Shown: piece after piece, positions 51,078 through 59,501 of the stretch
Position numbering within the stretch: position 1 is the stretch's first letter
Layout of the letters: every line of letters starts with the position of its first letter
Assembly: GCF_008642375.1 (NCBI RefSeq)
Contig: NZ_CP029194.1
Span: 8,178,501-8,242,500, forward strand
Direction of reading: 5' to 3'
Length of the DNA stretch: 64,000 bases
Origin: Streptomyces venezuelae
GTDB lineage: Bacteria; Actinomycetota; Actinomycetes; Streptomycetales; Streptomycetaceae
The notes under the pieces: model-generated
What the model saw: only the letters and a program-made list of their open reading frames with translations
Databases searched by the model: none
What the model was told of the DNA's origin: nothing
Position numbers and translations under genes: made by a program

Positions 51078-51812
51078 CTACCCGAAGAGGTAGCCGAAGA
51101 CGGCGTCGCCGACCCGCTGGTCGGTGACCTCGGCGCTGTTCGCCTCCTCGCGGGCGAACTTCACCGCCTGCTGGAGCTTCTCCACCCGCTCCAGCAGCTC
51201 GTTGACCCGCCGGGCGGGCAGCGCGCCCGAGAACTTCACCGTGGTCCAGTAACCGACCGGGACGTCCTCGTAGTACACGTCGACCTGCGCCGGGTGCTTG
51301 TCCGTCGCCTCCGCCTTGACGTGGTTGCGCGGCACCTTCTTCGTCCGGACCGTGCGGACGACGTCGGTCTTCCACGCGTCGGTCGACGGGTCCTGCGTCC
51401 ACGACTCGGCGGCGTCCAGGACGGGAAGCTTGCGGACGAAGGTGTTGATGTCCGTCAGCTGCTTCTCCAGGAACAGGAGGTACGCGACGGGCACCTGCCC
51501 CACGAGCACGCGTCCGTCGACCGTGATGTCGGCGCGCGCGTCGCAGTTCGCCCAGTCCTTGGTGGCCGTCACATCGAAGAGCCGGGTCAGTGCCCGTGCG
51601 GTGTCCCGCAGCACGTCCTCGGCCTTCACCTGCACGAGCGTCGACTCGGGCGGCAGCTGCTCACCCTCCTCGTCCTTCGGCTGGTAGGTACGGGAGATCC
51701 CGGCGAGCAACGCGGGCTTCTGCAGACCGTGATGCGCCGTCGTCAGGTCCTGGTGAGCCCGGGACTTGACGCCCTTCTCCACTGCGATGATCTGATTGAG
51801 TTTCGTTGCCAC
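51078..51812 (-). CDS. DUF7873-type conserved protein next to the tRNA-like RNA
   Basis: The 244-residue soluble protein begins MATKLNQIIAVEKGVKSRAH, then DLTTAHHGLQKPALLAGISRTY, SWTQDPSTDAWKTDVVRTVR and PAQVDVYYEDVPVGYWTTVKFSG. From memory this is a strongly conserved actinobacterial family of unknown function (DUF7873). I chose the GTG at 51812, which places the VATKLNQ start at the beginning. Its stop is about 85 bp upstream of tRNA-like module A on the same strand, with a G/C hairpin at 51037-51061 between them. The proximity suggests a functional link to the RNA. Confidence 0.65.
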   Translation of the reverse strand: MATKLNQIIAVEKGVKSRAHQDLTTAHHGLQKPALLAGISRTYQPKDEEGEQLPPESTLVQVKAEDVLRDTARALTRLFDVTATKDWANCDARADITVDGRVLVGQVPVAYLLFLEKQLTDINTFVRKLPVLDAAESWTQDPSTDAWKTDVVRTVRTKKVPRNHVKAEATDKHPAQVDVYYEDVPVGYWTTVKFSGALPARRVNELLERVEKLQQAVKFAREEANSAEVTDQRVGDAVFGYLFG

Positions 51813-51982
51813 GACGCCGACCTTAGTGCGACGGACGATGCCGGATCGAATGATTTTTCGCCCCCGTGGTCTCTCCGGGCCGGAGCGGCTCTGACCTGCG
51901 CGGATGGTGCCGTTCTGGGATATGCGATCATGCGGAGGCCCCGCGGAGGGGCAGAGAACGCACGGGGTATGAGGGGTAGTTC

Positions 51983-53077
51983 GTGGGCAAGGGCGGAGAG
52001 CGGGACGGTTCGTCGGTACCGGACGAGGTGTGGGAGGAGTTCCTGCGCAGCGCGGCCGACGGTGCGGGGGACGCGCCGAAGGAGCCGTCGGCACGGGCCC
52101 GCGAGGTGGCGGGGCGGCTGTGGACGGAGCCCGCGGAGCCGACGCCGTGGCGTGCGCACACTCCCGCTCGCCCGCGGCGGAAGAAGGGCTGGTACGTCGC
52201 CGGCTTCCTGGCCTCGATCGCCCTCCTGGTCGTGGCGGTGGACCCGGGAGGCATCGTCGGCTGGTCCGACGACAAGAGCCCGGCGGCGGAGCCCCTGGCG
52301 CAGGAATCGGAGCGACCGCAGGAGGCACCGGCTGCCGAGCCTGCCCGGCGGGCCACACTCGCCGACCCCTTCCGGGGGTCCCCGGCGGCGCGCTGGGCGA
52401 ACGATACGGCGGGGATCACCGTACCGGCCGCCAAGGCCACCGGGTGGATGACGAAGGCGGAGGTGCAGCGGGCGCTCGCACGGACACGTGACTTCCTCGC
52501 GGCGTCCAACCTGGATCGGACCGTGCTGCGAGGCGCCCGCCCGGAGAAGGCGATCGCCTTGATGAACCCGGATCAGCCGGACGTCAGGACCTTCGTGTCG
52601 ACCTCGCTGAGCGCACCCGACAAGGACAACGACCCGCTGCTGCTCTTCAGCCGTTTCGACCCGGCGCAGGCACGCCTGGTCGGGGACGTGGTGAAGGCCC
52701 GAGGGCGGATCACGTTCCGGGAGGGGAAGCGCGGGGCTCTTGAGGTGACGGCCGACGTCACCTACGTGTACCCGGTCGCACCGGCGGGCGGCGGCGACGA
52801 GGTCGTGCGCACGATCGTGCGACGGGAGACGGTGGTGAGCTGGGACGACCCGGAGAAGGTGATCACCAAAGCAGGAACGTTCACTCTCCTCTCGTACAAG
52901 ACCGACATGACCAACGGCGGTTGCGACACGTACACCGGATACTTCAGGCCGGAGTTCGGCGGCGGTTCGGACCAGACCACGGACAAGAGCCGGACGGTCG
53001 ATCCCTACGACCGCAGCAAGGCGATGGGGAAGGGCCGCGCGGGCCACGACGGCTGCGGGACCGCTGCACGGTCGTAG
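51983..53077 (+). CDS. membrane-anchored protein of unknown function
   Basis: The 364-residue protein has a charged cytoplasmic N-terminus (PDEVWEEFLRSAADG), one membrane helix at about residues 70-85 (YVAGFLASIALLVVAVDPGG) and an extracellular part. That part includes WMTKAEVQRALARTRDFLAASNLDRTVL, EVTADVTYVYPVAP and VVRTIVRRETVVSWDDPEK. The pattern recurs in Streptomyces hypothetical proteins. It resembles an anti-sigma-like topology without the zinc motif. The GTG start is weakly supported. Confidence 0.55.
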   Translation: MGKGGERDGSSVPDEVWEEFLRSAADGAGDAPKEPSARAREVAGRLWTEPAEPTPWRAHTPARPRRKKGWYVAGFLASIALLVVAVDPGGIVGWSDDKSPAAEPLAQESERPQEAPAAEPARRATLADPFRGSPAARWANDTAGITVPAAKATGWMTKAEVQRALARTRDFLAASNLDRTVLRGARPEKAIALMNPDQPDVRTFVSTSLSAPDKDNDPLLLFSRFDPAQARLVGDVVKARGRITFREGKRGALEVTADVTYVYPVAPAGGGDEVVRTIVRRETVVSWDDPEKVITKAGTFTLLSYKTDMTNGGCDTYTGYFRPEFGGGSDQTTDKSRTVDPYDRSKAMGKGRAGHDGCGTAARS

Positions 53078-53186
53078 CCGTAATTGTGGTCGTGGTCGTC
53101 GTCGGGCCTGTGAGGCGGGGCGCCGCTTTTGCCGGTCCGGCAACAGAAGTGGCGTGACCGGGGAACCCTCGGCGACGGTGGGGCGC

Positions 53187-53867
53187 ATGACCGACGACAT
53201 CACAGCGAAAGCGCCGGCCCCGGACGTCTCCTCCGCCGGTGACGGATACCTCGGCGACCCGGCGGTGCGGGCGGAATGGGACAACCGTTACGCCGATCGG
53301 CAGCAACTCTGGAGCGGGCAGCCCAACGGCGCACTCGTGGCCGGGGTCGCCGGACTCACCCCCGGGCGGGTGCTCGACGTCGGCTGCGGCGAGGGCGCGG
53401 ACGCCGTCTGGCTGGCGCGCGGCGGCTGGGACGTGACCGCGCTCGAGGTCTCGGGCGTGGCACTGGAGCGGGCGGCCGGGCACGCGCGGGACGCCGGTGT
53501 CGACGTCCGCTGGGTGCACGCCACGCTGACGGAGGCGGGACTCGCGCCGGCCTCCTTCGACCTGGTCTCCGCGCAGTACCCGGCCCTGCTGCGTACCCCC
53601 GAGGCCTCGGCCGAGCGGGCTCTGCTCGCGGCCGTCGCGCCCGGTGGCGTGCTGCTGCTCGTCCACCACGCGGGGATGGACACCCAGCAGGCGGACGACG
53701 GCGGCTTCGACCCGGCCGACTACGTCTGGCCCTCGATGGTCGCCGCACTGCTCACCGACGACTGGGTGGTGGAAGTGGACGAGCAGCGGCCACGCGTCGT
53801 ACCCGACGGCGGCGCAGGCGCGCACCACACCGACGACGTGGTGCTGCGCGCCCGTCGGCTGCGCTGA
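53187..53867 (+). CDS. class I SAM-dependent methyltransferase
   Basis: The protein is about 226 residues. SAM motif I is VLDVGCGEGADAVWLARGGW, followed by VTALEVSGVALERAAGHA and a motif-II-like FDLVSAQYPALLR. This is the tellurite/thiopurine-resistance-like group (YADRQQLWSGQPNGAL at the N-terminus). The ATG at 53187 has GGTGGGG upstream; a GTG at 53154 would add 11 residues. The substrate is unknown. Confidence 0.85.
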   Translation: MTDDITAKAPAPDVSSAGDGYLGDPAVRAEWDNRYADRQQLWSGQPNGALVAGVAGLTPGRVLDVGCGEGADAVWLARGGWDVTALEVSGVALERAAGHARDAGVDVRWVHATLTEAGLAPASFDLVSAQYPALLRTPEASAERALLAAVAPGGVLLLVHHAGMDTQQADDGGFDPADYVWPSMVAALLTDDWVVEVDEQRPRVVPDGGAGAHHTDDVVLRARRLR

Positions 53868-53922
53868 GGGCCCGGGAGGTTCGACGGCCGACGCGGGGCG
53901 GCCGCAGGGGGGAAGGGCGATC

Positions 53923-54459
53923 TCAGTACGTGTGTCCCACGTGCGCGAGGGCCTGCTTGAGGAGCACCCCGCGGCCCCCCGGCATCTCGTTCTGCACCGC
54001 CGGGGAGGCCGCCTCCTGCGGACTGAACCAGACGAGGTCCAGGGCGTCCTGCCGAGGGCGGCAGTCGCCGGCCACGGGCACGATGTAGGCCAGGGACACC
54101 GCGTGCTGGCGCGGGTCGTGGTAGGGGGTGATGCCCGCCGTCGGGAAGTACTCGGCGACGGTGAAGGGCTGCAGAGAGGCGGGCACGCGCGGCAGCGCCA
54201 CCGGTCCGAGGTCCTTCTCCAGGTGGCGGAGCAGCGCGTCACGGACTCTCTCGTGCTGCATCACACGACCGGACACCAGGGTCCGGCTGATGGTCCCGTC
54301 CGCGCCGATCCGCAGGAGCAGCCCGATGCTCGTGACCTCGCCGCTGTCGTCCACGCGCACGGGCACGGCCTCGACGTACAGGATCGGCATCTGGGCCCGG
54401 GCCGTGTTCAGCTCGTCCGTGGTCAGCCAGCCGGGCGTGGTCTCAGTCATGTCAGACAT
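53923..54459 (-). CDS. NUDIX-like protein (DUF4916 type)
   Basis: The 178-residue protein starts MSDMTETTPGWLTTDELNTA, then MPILYVEAVPVRVDDSGEVTSIGLLLRIG, ISRTLVSGRVMQHERVRDALLRHLEKDLGP and HAVSLAYIVPVAGDC. The order resembles NUDIX hydrolases of the DUF4916 group, where the Nudix box (GRVMQHERVRDALLRHLEKDLG) is degenerate compared with GX5EX7REUXEEXGU, so hydrolase activity is doubtful. It is monocistronic, convergent with the methyltransferase gene. Confidence 0.7.
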   Translation of the reverse strand: MSDMTETTPGWLTTDELNTARAQMPILYVEAVPVRVDDSGEVTSIGLLLRIGADGTISRTLVSGRVMQHERVRDALLRHLEKDLGPVALPRVPASLQPFTVAEYFPTAGITPYHDPRQHAVSLAYIVPVAGDCRPRQDALDLVWFSPQEAASPAVQNEMPGGRGVLLKQALAHVGHTY

Positions 54460-54612
54460 CGCTTGATCATACTTACCTGACGGCCTTTCGGCCCAGACCG
54501 CCTGTATGCCACGCGGGTGTGACTTCGTACGGTCCGTGGCCGCGCACGTACTCGGACCGAACTGAGTATCCGGACTCTGACGGGTGTTCGGGCGGGCCGG
54601 AACACTGGAGCC

Positions 54613-55005
54613 ATGAACACAGGACAGCAGAGAAGAACCTTCCAGGTGTGGGCCGCCCTGGTGTCGGCGGCGGTGGCCATGGCGGTGTGGGCCGCCTGGC
54701 TGGGCTGGGACCAGCACCGCGATGTGCACCCCGACGGCTCGACGACCGGTCCGTACGAGGCGTGGCAGGTGGTCGGCCTCGGCCTGACGCTGCTGGCTCC
54801 GGTGTGCTGGACGGCGTTCCGGGAGTACGCCGTGGCCGGGGTGATCGGCACGACGGCGGGCCTGACCGTTGCCGCCTTCTACGACTGGTCGGACGACGCG
54901 AGCGGCCTCTTCCTGATCGGCGCGATTATGGTGATGATCGGGACCCTGGCCCTCACGAGCGCCGTCTCGGCTCTGGCCGCCGCCGTGAAGCGCAAGCGCG
55001 GCTGA
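54613..55005 (+). CDS. small four-helix membrane protein
   Basis: The 130-residue protein has four hydrophobic segments (WAALVSAAVAMAVWAAWLGW, VVGLGLTLLAPVCWTAF, VAGVIGTTAGLTVAAFYDW, LFLIGAIMVMIGTLALTSAV) and a basic C-terminus. It matches no family I can name. The ATG is weakly supported by GGAGCC. It is followed by another unknown gene in the same direction. Confidence 0.55.
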   Translation: MNTGQQRRTFQVWAALVSAAVAMAVWAAWLGWDQHRDVHPDGSTTGPYEAWQVVGLGLTLLAPVCWTAFREYAVAGVIGTTAGLTVAAFYDWSDDASGLFLIGAIMVMIGTLALTSAVSALAAAVKRKRG

Positions 55006-55060
55006 GATCATGACCGCGGGGAGCGTCGTCGTCCGGCGACGCGAGGAAGGGTGAGCGAGC

Positions 55061-55729
55061 GTGGCCGAGGGCCGGATGACGTACAACGTGCGGTACGGGA
55101 CGTCCTGGCCGGTCGTCGTACGCCAAGGCAGCGGCGCGGGCCGCGAGGGGGACATCGCGATCGGGCTGCTCTGCCGCGTACCGGACGGCCGGGGTGACGC
55201 CTCGGACTCCTCGGCCCGCACCTTCGACGTCGTCGGTGAGGGGCAGACCGCGATAGCCCGGGTGTCCACCGAACGGACCGGCTCTCGCATCAGCGGACGC
55301 CCGGCCGTCTACCGCGTCGACGACCCGTACGGCGCCCCGCTGGGCCGGATCACCTACCGGCGCGGACGCGCTCTGCGCGGCGCCCGCGCACGCTGGACCG
55401 TCGAGTCGGTGACCGGCCACTCCGTGCGCGGCTTCCGCGGGCGCCTGTTCTGGTGGGCGGTGTGGTGGCCCGTCGGCCTGCCCGTGAGCCTGCTGTGGCT
55501 GATCCTGTCCCTGCTGGGCGAGGGCGACGACGCCTTCGGCAAGCCGCGCAGGGTGATCTGGCGCGACTCCTCACGCCGGGCGCATCTCGTCTTCCGAGGG
55601 GTCGCGGACGAGTACCGCGTCCTCGACGGGAGTTGGGACCCCAGGCTGGTGGCCGCGCTGCTCGGACTCCACCAGTCGTACGACCCGTCGGAAGGCAGCG
55701 GCGCGAACGGCTGGTACGCCACGTCCTGA
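55061..55729 (+). CDS. putative membrane-associated protein of unknown function
   Basis: The 222-residue protein has beta-rich flanks (TFDVVGEGQTAIARVSTER, AVYRVDDPYGAPLGRITYRRG) and one strongly hydrophobic stretch, WWAVWWPVGLPVSLLWLILSLL, at about residues 130-150. Short tail strands follow (HLVFRGVADEYRVLDG). The GTG start has GAAGGGTGAG nearby. I do not recognise a family. Confidence 0.5.
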   Translation: MAEGRMTYNVRYGTSWPVVVRQGSGAGREGDIAIGLLCRVPDGRGDASDSSARTFDVVGEGQTAIARVSTERTGSRISGRPAVYRVDDPYGAPLGRITYRRGRALRGARARWTVESVTGHSVRGFRGRLFWWAVWWPVGLPVSLLWLILSLLGEGDDAFGKPRRVIWRDSSRRAHLVFRGVADEYRVLDGSWDPRLVAALLGLHQSYDPSEGSGANGWYATS

Positions 55730-56106
55730 GGCCGCGGACGACGGGGACGCGTGGGTCGGTCGTGAATCCCGCACCGCGGGATGGCGGCCCGGTCCTCGGT
55801 GTCAGCAACAACTGCGAGGTTCCGGGGGGCTCGACGAGCTGACCGCGTACGCATCGGGCCCCGGCGCGGACGAGCGAGCGACGTCAACGGACCGAAGCGC
55901 CCCTCCCCCCTCCCTCGCGGGGTACCCCGCTCTCGCGGCGTACCCCGCTCTCGCGAGGACCCCTGCTCCGAGTGGAGTCCTTGAGTGGTAGGCCTCCCGA
56001 TGCGGACGCAGGCTGGCGTACGCCGACCTCGCCGGACATGCGACGGGCGGCCACGCCCACGCGCCCCGGCTCCGAGCGGCCGGGGACGTCCGAGAGACGG
56101 GATGAC
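55730..56106. other. 377-bp region without a recognised gene; short direct repeat
   Basis: No frame here resembles a known protein. GTACCCCGCTCTCGCG is directly repeated at 55922-55937 and 55940-55955, with a period of 18 bp. The region probably holds the promoter of the hydrolase gene at 56107. Confidence 0.5.
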
Positions 56107-57744
56107 ATGCCGGAACAGAGCATCGGCCCGGACGGCCTGCCGTCCGTTCGCGGAGTCGACAGGAGCGTTCGGCGCCGGACGGCGCGACACACCCCCCTAC
56201 CGGGGCGCCCCCACCGCGCGCGCACCAGGACGGCGCTCGTCGCGGCAGGCCTGGCCGTGCTCGGCGCGCTCGGCCCCACGCCGAGCAGTGCCCTGGCACC
56301 CTCCGCGGAGGGCCCCCGGCCGGGACACCCGGCCCGGTTCGTGCCCGGTCCGTGCCCGGAGACGCCGGAGCCGATCCCCGGGCGGTGCGGGTTCCTGGAA
56401 GTGCCCGAGAACCGCAGCCGCAAGAACACCCGGACCATCCGGACGACCGTCGCGATCATTCCGGCCACGTCGGCGAAGCCCGCCGGGGACCCGGTGGTCT
56501 TCATGGAGGGCGGTCCCGGCGGCGATGCGATCGGGGCCATCCCCTTCCTGATCGCCTCCCAGGTGAACCGGGACCGCGACCTGATCGTCATGACCCAGCG
56601 CGGCGCCCTCCACTCGCAGCCGAACCTCGCCTGTCCGGAGATGGACCGCTTCAACGCGTCCGCCGTCGGCATGCCCTACGACGCGCCGTCCACCGGGCGA
56701 GGGCTGGTGCGCGCGGCGAAGGAGTGCCGGGATCGCCTGACGGCCGAGGGAGCCGACCTCAGCGCCTACAACACCACCGAGAACGCCGCGGACTTCGCCG
56801 CCCTGCGCAAGGCCCTGGGCATCAAGAAGTGGAACGTCTACGGGTACTCCTACGGCACCGACCTGGGCCTCACCTACCTGCGCCGGCACCCCCAGGGCAT
56901 CCGCTCGCTGGCGATCGACTCGGTCGTACCGCCGCAGATCGTGAGCCTGCCGTGGGCCTGGGACAGCGCCCAGGAGGGGATCAGCGCGGTCTTCGCGGCC
57001 TGCGAGGCCCAGCCCGCCTGCAAGGCCCGCTACCCGGACCTCTCCCGCACGCTCACGGAGCAGGTCCGGCGGCTGGAGGCGAACCCCCTGAAGCTGACCG
57101 TGCCGCCGCCCGGTGGCGGAACCCCGGTGAAGGTCGTCCTCGACGGAGGCACGCTGGTGAACCTGCTGGTCACCAACGGCCGACTCGTCCCGTCCGCCGA
57201 TGTCCCCGCGGCGCTCTACGAACTCGCCGCCGGCAATCCGGAACGCCTCGCCCGGGCCCAGGCCGCCGGCGCGACGCCCGCCATCGGCGAGTTCGCCCAC
57301 GGACTGACGCACTCGGTGGCCTGCGCCGAATGGGCCCCGGGCTACTCGAAGCGCGATGTGCTGAAGGCGGGCCGGCGGGCCTTCCCCGGCTGGCCGGACT
57401 CCGTGCTGGCCCACGCGCCGCAGCTGCCCTTCGAGCACGACCTGTGCCGCGCCTGGAACGTACCGGACCGCACCGAGGTCCAGCGGGTGCCCACCCACAG
57501 CGAGGTGCCCACGCTCATCATCACCGGGACCTTCGACGCGAAGACCGGCGCGAGCTGGGGGCCGTTCGCCGGCCGTACGCTGCCCCGCTCCACCGCCGTG
57601 GTGGTCCCCGGGATCACCCACTGGGTGGTGCCCCAGGAACCCTGCGCCGCGTCGGTCCTGCGCTCCTTCCTGACCCGGCCGACCGAGCCCGACACCCGCT
57701 GTGTGGCAGGTGTCGTGCCCAAGCCGTTCACCATCATCCCCTGA
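56107..57744 (+). CDS. secreted S33 (TAP-like) alpha/beta hydrolase 1
   Basis: The 545-residue protein has a long basic leader then a signal core (ALVAAGLAVLGALG). The domain has the oxyanion motif VVFMEGGPGGDAIG, DLIVMTQRGALHS and the nucleophile S248 in YGYSYGTDLG. A TAP-like C-terminus (TLIITGTFDAKTG, VPGITHWVVPQEPCA) supplies the Asp and His. Relatives are tripeptidyl aminopeptidases. The ATG at 56107 is chosen; an in-frame extension to 55972 lacks signal features. A close paralogue starts 15 bp after the stop. Confidence 0.85.
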   Translation: MPEQSIGPDGLPSVRGVDRSVRRRTARHTPLPGRPHRARTRTALVAAGLAVLGALGPTPSSALAPSAEGPRPGHPARFVPGPCPETPEPIPGRCGFLEVPENRSRKNTRTIRTTVAIIPATSAKPAGDPVVFMEGGPGGDAIGAIPFLIASQVNRDRDLIVMTQRGALHSQPNLACPEMDRFNASAVGMPYDAPSTGRGLVRAAKECRDRLTAEGADLSAYNTTENAADFAALRKALGIKKWNVYGYSYGTDLGLTYLRRHPQGIRSLAIDSVVPPQIVSLPWAWDSAQEGISAVFAACEAQPACKARYPDLSRTLTEQVRRLEANPLKLTVPPPGGGTPVKVVLDGGTLVNLLVTNGRLVPSADVPAALYELAAGNPERLARAQAAGATPAIGEFAHGLTHSVACAEWAPGYSKRDVLKAGRRAFPGWPDSVLAHAPQLPFEHDLCRAWNVPDRTEVQRVPTHSEVPTLIITGTFDAKTGASWGPFAGRTLPRSTAVVVPGITHWVVPQEPCAASVLRSFLTRPTEPDTRCVAGVVPKPFTIIP

Positions 57745-57759
57745 CCCGGAGGACGCACG

Positions 57760-59400
57760 ATGTCCCCAAGAACGACCCCGCGCCGGCGCCCCGCGCGACG
57801 GCTCCCGACAACGCTGGCCGGAGCCACGGCCGGAGCCCTCGTCGTCGGCCTGGCCGCGATCCCCGCACACGCCGAGACCGGCACCGGCGGCCCGATCGGC
57901 ACGGTCGCCCGCACGGTGGGCGACGCCCACTTCGAACCGGGCCCCTGCCCCAGGACGGCGGACCCGATCCCCGATCTGGCGCGCGCCCGCTGCGGCACCC
58001 TCACCGTGCCCGAGAAACACCGGGCCAAGGGACCCAAAGGGCCCAAGGAGCCCAAGGAGCCCAGGGGGCACGGGGGGCACGGGGGACGCAAGATCACCCT
58101 CGCCGTCGCGATCATGCCCGCGGAGAGCAGCAGGCCGTCACCCGACCCGATCGTGTGGCTCGCCGGCGGTCCCGGCGACGATGCGGTCTCCGAGATCCCG
58201 ATGGCGCTGGCCGGAGACCTGAACCGGGACCGCGACGTGATCTTCATGTCCCAGCGTGGCACCTACTCGGCAGACCCGGTGCTCACCTGTCCCGGCATCG
58301 ACCGGTTCAACGCCCGCGCCCTCGGTCTCGTGTCCAACGCGCCGTCGACCGGACGCCTGCACGTCGAGGCGACCCGGGCCTGCCGGGACCGGGTGGACGG
58401 TACGGGGGCAGACCGCAGCGCCTACAACGACATCGAGAGCTCGGCCGACTACGACGCCCTGCGCAAGACGCTGGGGGTCAGGAAATGGAACGTCCTCGGC
58501 ATCTCCTACGGCACCCACCTGGCGCTCAACTACATGCGCCTGCACCCGAAGGGCATCCGGTCGGTCGGCATCGACGGCGTCCTGCCGCCCTCCCGGGCAG
58601 GCGGGGCCGTGACCTGGAAGGCCGCGAGAGAGGGCTTCGACGGTCTGTTCAAGGCCTGCGCGGAGCAGCCCGCCTGCAACACCCGCTACCCGAACCTGAA
58701 GGCCACCTTCCTCCGCCTCGTCAGCGAGCTGGAGGCCAAGCCGCTCACCGTCACCGTCACGGTCCCGGTCCACCCGGAGCCGGTGAAGGTCGTGCTGGAC
58801 GGGAGCCAGCTCGTCACCTGGCTCACGTTCGCCAGCCACCTGGCGGAGGGAGTGCCGCGCTCCATCGACGAACTGGCCCACGGCAACGGGCAGCGGATCG
58901 CCGAGCAGCTCGCGGGCGGCAAGTACAGCCCGCAGGCCATCGGAAGGGTCTCCCACGGGCTGGTCTACGGCGTCTTCTGCAGCCAGTGGACACCGTACGA
59001 GAGCCGGGCCGACATCGTCCGGGGCGGACGCCGCGCGTTCCCGTCGTTCCCCGAATCGATGCTTCCCAACGCGCCGCAACTCGCCTGGCTCCATGACGAC
59101 TGCCGCGCCTGGGACGTCCCTCCGGCGCCCCCCTGGATCAGGGACGTGACCCGCAGCGACATCCCGACCCTCGCCCTGTCCGGCGGCTTCGACGCCCAGA
59201 CCGCGCCCAGCAACGGGGCCTACGTGGCCCGTACGCTGAGCCGGTCCCACGCCATCACGGTCCCCTACGTGGCCCACGTGGTCTTCGCCGACTCGCCGTG
59301 CGCGCAGACGATCACCACATCGTTCTTCGCCGACCCCGCCCGACCGGACACCCGGTGCCTGGCGGGCCTCCAGCCGCCGCAGTTCGAGATCGCGCCGTAG
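57760..59400 (+). CDS. secreted S33 (TAP-like) alpha/beta hydrolase 2
   Basis: The 546-residue paralogue of the previous enzyme has signal peptide RRLPTTLAGATAGALVVGLA ending AHAE. Motifs are IVWLAGGPGDDAVS, DVIFMSQRGTYS, nucleophile S249 in LGISYGTHLA and TLALSGGFDAQTAPS. A Lys/Gly/Pro-rich insert at about residues 88-110 (GPKGPKEPKEPRG, then GH/GG repeats) interrupts the N-terminal strand region and is absent from the first copy. The two genes arose by tandem duplication and are co-transcribed. Peptide or ester substrates are likely. Confidence 0.85.
   Translation: MSPRTTPRRRPARRLPTTLAGATAGALVVGLAAIPAHAETGTGGPIGTVARTVGDAHFEPGPCPRTADPIPDLARARCGTLTVPEKHRAKGPKGPKEPKEPRGHGGHGGRKITLAVAIMPAESSRPSPDPIVWLAGGPGDDAVSEIPMALAGDLNRDRDVIFMSQRGTYSADPVLTCPGIDRFNARALGLVSNAPSTGRLHVEATRACRDRVDGTGADRSAYNDIESSADYDALRKTLGVRKWNVLGISYGTHLALNYMRLHPKGIRSVGIDGVLPPSRAGGAVTWKAAREGFDGLFKACAEQPACNTRYPNLKATFLRLVSELEAKPLTVTVTVPVHPEPVKVVLDGSQLVTWLTFASHLAEGVPRSIDELAHGNGQRIAEQLAGGKYSPQAIGRVSHGLVYGVFCSQWTPYESRADIVRGGRRAFPSFPESMLPNAPQLAWLHDDCRAWDVPPAPPWIRDVTRSDIPTLALSGGFDAQTAPSNGAYVARTLSRSHAITVPYVAHVVFADSPCAQTITTSFFADPARPDTRCLAGLQPPQFEIAP
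58027..58083 (+). repeat. imperfect 9-bp tandem repeat encoding a GPK/GHG-rich insert
   Basis: Units like AAGGGACCC, AAAGGGCCC and AAGGAGCCC (twice), then AGGGGGCAC-type units, encode a collagen-like Gly-Pro-Lys stretch inside the second hydrolase. Confidence 0.7.
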
Positions 59401-59430
59401 ACACGCCCGACCGCACCGGTAGACGCCCCC

Positions 59431-59472
59431 ACCGCCCGGCCCCCGCTCGCATCGGAGCGGGGGCCGGGCGGT
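59431..59472. terminator. bidirectional terminator between convergent genes
   Basis: A perfect 18-bp G/C stem with a GCATCG loop lies between the second hydrolase and the convergent flavin oxidoreductase. Confidence 0.9.
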
Positions 59473-59501
59473 CGATGACGGATCTGCGTCAATGGATGCC
59501 G

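Noticed and set aside
55922..55955. Short direct repeats as a CRISPR or attachment site
   Set aside because: There are only two copies with a 2-bp gap, no spacers, and no integrase or cas gene.
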